Below, piece by piece: positions 61,101-64,000 of a stretch of 64,000 nt of DNA. The stretch comes from Acridotheres tristis (lineage: Eukaryota > Chordata > Aves > Passeriformes > Sturnidae): NCBI GenBank assembly GCA_037013685.1, contig CM072894.1:5520841-5584840 (forward strand), read 5' to 3'. Position numbers and translations under genes: made by a program. The notes below the pieces were generated by a model. The model was not told the DNA's origin. It saw nothing but the letters and a program-made list of their open reading frames with translations, and did no database searches. Positions within the stretch are counted from its first letter, which is position 1; the number at the start of each line of letters is the position of its first letter.

Positions 61101-64000
61101 CTTCTGGGGTGAGATACCTGTGGTAATATAAATATCCCTCTTGGGCATGGCAGTAAAGGTTTCCTCAATAAATGGATCTCTGGCAGTGTGGTGTAAACTT
61201 TAATACCTTTGGTGTACCAACAGCAAATAGTAACAGCAGCTTTTAGTGCCCTTTAATAGTTTCCCAAGGAATAAATGAAATGCTTGATTTCTGTGGTTGA
61301 ATTAAGACTGATAGAAAGAGAAAGAATTTTTTGATTCCTTCTTTATCTTGATATGTTTGATATTAAAGAACTCTGTTTGAAAAATCTATTTTTATTCATG
61401 CATAGATTCAAAAAACTTTGAAACATTATTCTGCCTCTGAGAAAATTATTCTTATTGTCATTAGTCTTTTATTGTAAGAATAATGGGGAATATTTTTAGC
61501 AAAAGAAAGCAGAGAAAATATACATTCCAGAAAGCACTTTGAAAAAGACCATTGTGTTTTCAGATCTGAGTACTTAATATTGTTGTTGTGTTTTCAACTC
61601 TGGACTCTGAATTTATCATTTTCAGCCTCATCCCAGAGGACCTGGCTTCATTCAGTGAGTAGAAGAGATGTTTCTGAGGTTGGTGAATAATTTATTCTTG
61701 AAAACTTCAGATTGTGTATGTCTATTTTCTCTAATTATGGATGGAAAGTGAGGTTTAATATTTAAATATTTTAATATTAAAATGTCAACATCACTACTTC
61801 AAGAAAATATTAGGAAATAATGAATAAAGTAATAGCCGTGGGAGGACCTCCAAAAAGGTCAGAGGTGCCAACATTACACTCTCAGGGTGTCTTGAATTCT
61901 TCTATGCAATTGTATGCAAGTATTTAAAGTGCAGAGGTATTTAAAGTAGTGAAATGAAGTTCTCTGTTAAGGAATCAAGTAAAGCAATTAGCATTATCCA
62001 CAGATTGCTCTTATATACAGGAAACCATCTGTAAGAGCATTTTCACTGCAGTGTTATCATTTGGTGCTTAAAATGCTATGAAATTTAAGTGTGAGACTTG
62101 CAGATTATACCTATAAATGACATCTGTCAATGTCCCTCATGGGTGGTTCTGTCTCAGTGCAGAAATATGAGTGTATTTAAAAGGACTCAGAGACTCTGAA
62201 TTTCCTTAGCTTTTATTATTTTACAAGAACAAAACTGTATTTTTGCTTGCAGTTCACACTTTTGCCTATCTTGGTTCTTTGAGTGGCATTGCGAGCAAAG
62301 AGGGAATATCAGCATCCTACCTTTTCATAAACATGTCAAAGGAAAGACTAACCTAAAATGGTGTTTTGCAATCATAAAAATCCTCAATAACTGCAGATAA
62401 AAATTGTATCTCTCCCTGCAAATGTCAGAGGAAGATTACCCTAAAACAGCAACAGCTGATGGGCTGCTGTTGGCATTTGATATCTTAATGAAGGAAAAGG
62501 AAACGGAGTGGTTAGCACCTCTGGCACCCTCCATTTTATCTTTCCTGCTGAACTTGAGGCAATGAGCAGTTTCTAGATTGTCTGTGTGGCACCTTTTCAT
62601 GGTGGGGTGTGTTCCAGGACAGACAGCCTCTGTTGGAGGCTGGGCTTTTCCCCTCTTGTGGTAGAGCTCAGCTCTGCTCACCCCAAGGGATGCTGATAGC
62701 TGGGTGTAACCCTGCCTTGTGCCTTGCAGGGCCACTGTGGGAGCTCCTAAGGCAATATTTGGCACTGGAAATACTTTCCTGATTGTCACAGGAGCAGTGA
62801 AGAGGATAAAGCAGATTTGGGCTCCTTTTAGGCATACCAGACCATTTCAGGTTCGATGGCCTTTGGAAATCATTCATCCAAAGTATCTCCTCACTACATT
62901 TAGAACAAGATTCTTGGATACTACTGCAATGATAGTTTAGAAAGGCAACTTCTTTTTGTTACCTGCTAGGAGTAAACCAGCCTGTTGCAGTCCCTGCTTG
63001 CCCAGTATAATCCAAGAGCCACTCAAGTGCACTGTGGCACTGTTCTGCATTTCAGTGGTTGTGTCCTGCAGAAATTTAGGAAAGTGTTCAAATGAAGTGC
63101 CTGCTTCCAAACACCTCCCACTGCTGACTGCATTGCTTGGTAACACCATTACTTGTGGAACCAGAGTTCCAAGCAGGACCAAGATTTAACCTGCAATGTA
63201 AAATTTTGTCCAAGGCTGTAGTGCATCAGGATAAATTCCCATAAAGCATGGGATTTAGGAGCTATGTGTGTTAGGATCCCCAGTCTTCTCTTACCAAAGT
63301 CTTACCTCTTCTACAAATTGGTTTAACGATTTGGGAATTGCTGTTGTTATAAATGAGAGGACAGGGCATTTCTTTCTTAAAATACATTACTTTTCTAAAA
63401 GCCTCTGGTTTTTTTAATGACTATTTTCATGATAAAGTATTTTTTAAGATAAAAGAAAGGTAGTTGATGAATATTTTCCCCATTTTAGTGCTTGCTCTCC
63501 CCCTCCCCTTGCTTTCCCTTGCAGTGAGGCTCATCAGCTTTCTGACTGTATGGTACCAGAATATTGATTTTGGGTTTATTCCATCTTTTTTTCTTGCTTT
63601 TTCCTTTTTCTCCAGACACACTTGGACAGCACCTGTTAATAGTGTTGGGCTGAACTTTGCTGTCCTGATATTTGCAGTCAGACCCCTGGGGCAAGGGAGT
63701 AGAGGTGAGTGAGCCACTGCCCAGGGCATGTTCTCTGCAGGCAGGTTTTACAGCTGGCTTAAGTCTTTTGGCGAGAGAGTAGAAAAGAATAAGTAAAGAA
63801 CAGCCAGCTTCTGTGGCAGTAAATTTTCAGACAAGGTGGCTTAGCTGATATGTCTTGAGTCAGTGCTGTCAGCTGAGTGCCTGTTCTGCAGGACCCGTGT
63901 GATCTGAGCAGAAATACAGCTCAGAAACCTGGGTCTAACAAGGTCCATGGAGCTGGGAAGTAGTGGCTTAAGTTTAAGGAGAAACTCCTGTGCCTGAATG
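58127..64000. other. Non-coding unique sequence with weak exon-like segments
   Basis: Mostly AT-rich unique DNA. A (GTT)n run lies at about 59100-59116. Three acceptor/donor-bounded segments at 58894-59026, 60407-60520 and 63616-63704 are discussed as candidates but not called as genes. Four CpG in 40 bp occur at 59896-59935. No CR1 or other repeat family was recognised after 58126. Confidence 0.55.
60342..60357. repeat. Poly(T)16 tract
   Basis: Sixteen T preceded by TTTTCTTTC. It lies about 50 bp upstream of the acceptor-like site at 60406 and could act as part of an extended pyrimidine tract if that site were used. Confidence 0.9.

Noticed and set aside
62719..62940. Frame after a TTGCAG acceptor-like site reading as a plausible protein
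   Set aside because: No donor in range, an equally long reverse frame overlaps it, and no family is recognised.
1..64000. Search for CRISPR arrays, bacterial operons, endogenous viral genes, LTR pairs, tRNA and rRNA genes
   Set aside because: No spaced direct repeats, no gene clusters, no viral-like protein motifs, no paired long terminal repeats and no cloverleaf or rRNA signatures were seen by eye.

Overview
The window reads as non-coding DNA of a vertebrate, most likely a bird. It is AT-rich, stop-dense in all six frames and poor in CpG. I found no convincing protein-coding gene, rRNA, tRNA or small structural RNA. The dispersed repeats I recognise are CR1 (chicken repeat 1) LINE fragments. 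They are 5'-truncated and keep the 3' end that resolves into an ATTCTATG-like tail. CR1 as the only recognisable interspersed repeat, covering only about 2.4 kb, together with no recognisable mammalian SINE or L1, fits a bird, perhaps a neoavian or passerine. The species cannot be named from this evidence. The stretch is either a gene desert or the inside of a very large intron.

Layout. 1-2.5 kb: unremarkable unique DNA. 2.56-2.95 kb: a strongly pyrimidine-biased block made of three adjacent tandem families, a 16-bp C/T minisatellite, an 18-20-bp AT/C repeat and a 22-unit TTTCCC microsatellite. 3-23.4 kb: mostly plain sequence, with a 12-bp perfect hairpin near 12.45 kb, a short AAAT microsatellite at 14.5 kb and a G-rich belt at 16.6-16.85 kb. 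23.4-24.5 kb: a CR1 copy that still shows the C-terminal part of ORF2 and carries a private 20-bp tandem array, with a second CR1 of another subfamily joined directly to its tail. 24.5-64 kb: six more CR1 pieces at about 27.7, 38.7, 45.2, 48.8 (the only reverse copy), 54.8 and 57.9 kb, separated by unique DNA. A perfect 22-bp palindrome lies at 53.55 kb.

Nothing here forms an operon-like or pathway-like set. Leads worth a second look are the pyrimidine repeat block, the minisatellite that arose inside a CR1 copy, the tail-to-head CR1 pair, the two perfect inverted repeats, and a few weak exon-like or micro-ORF candidates. The best candidates are a signal-peptide-like start at 35311 and an acceptor-to-AATAAA segment at 58894-59026. 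All exon candidates are at the level expected by chance in 64 kb and are given low confidence. No clearly undescribed biological system is visible.
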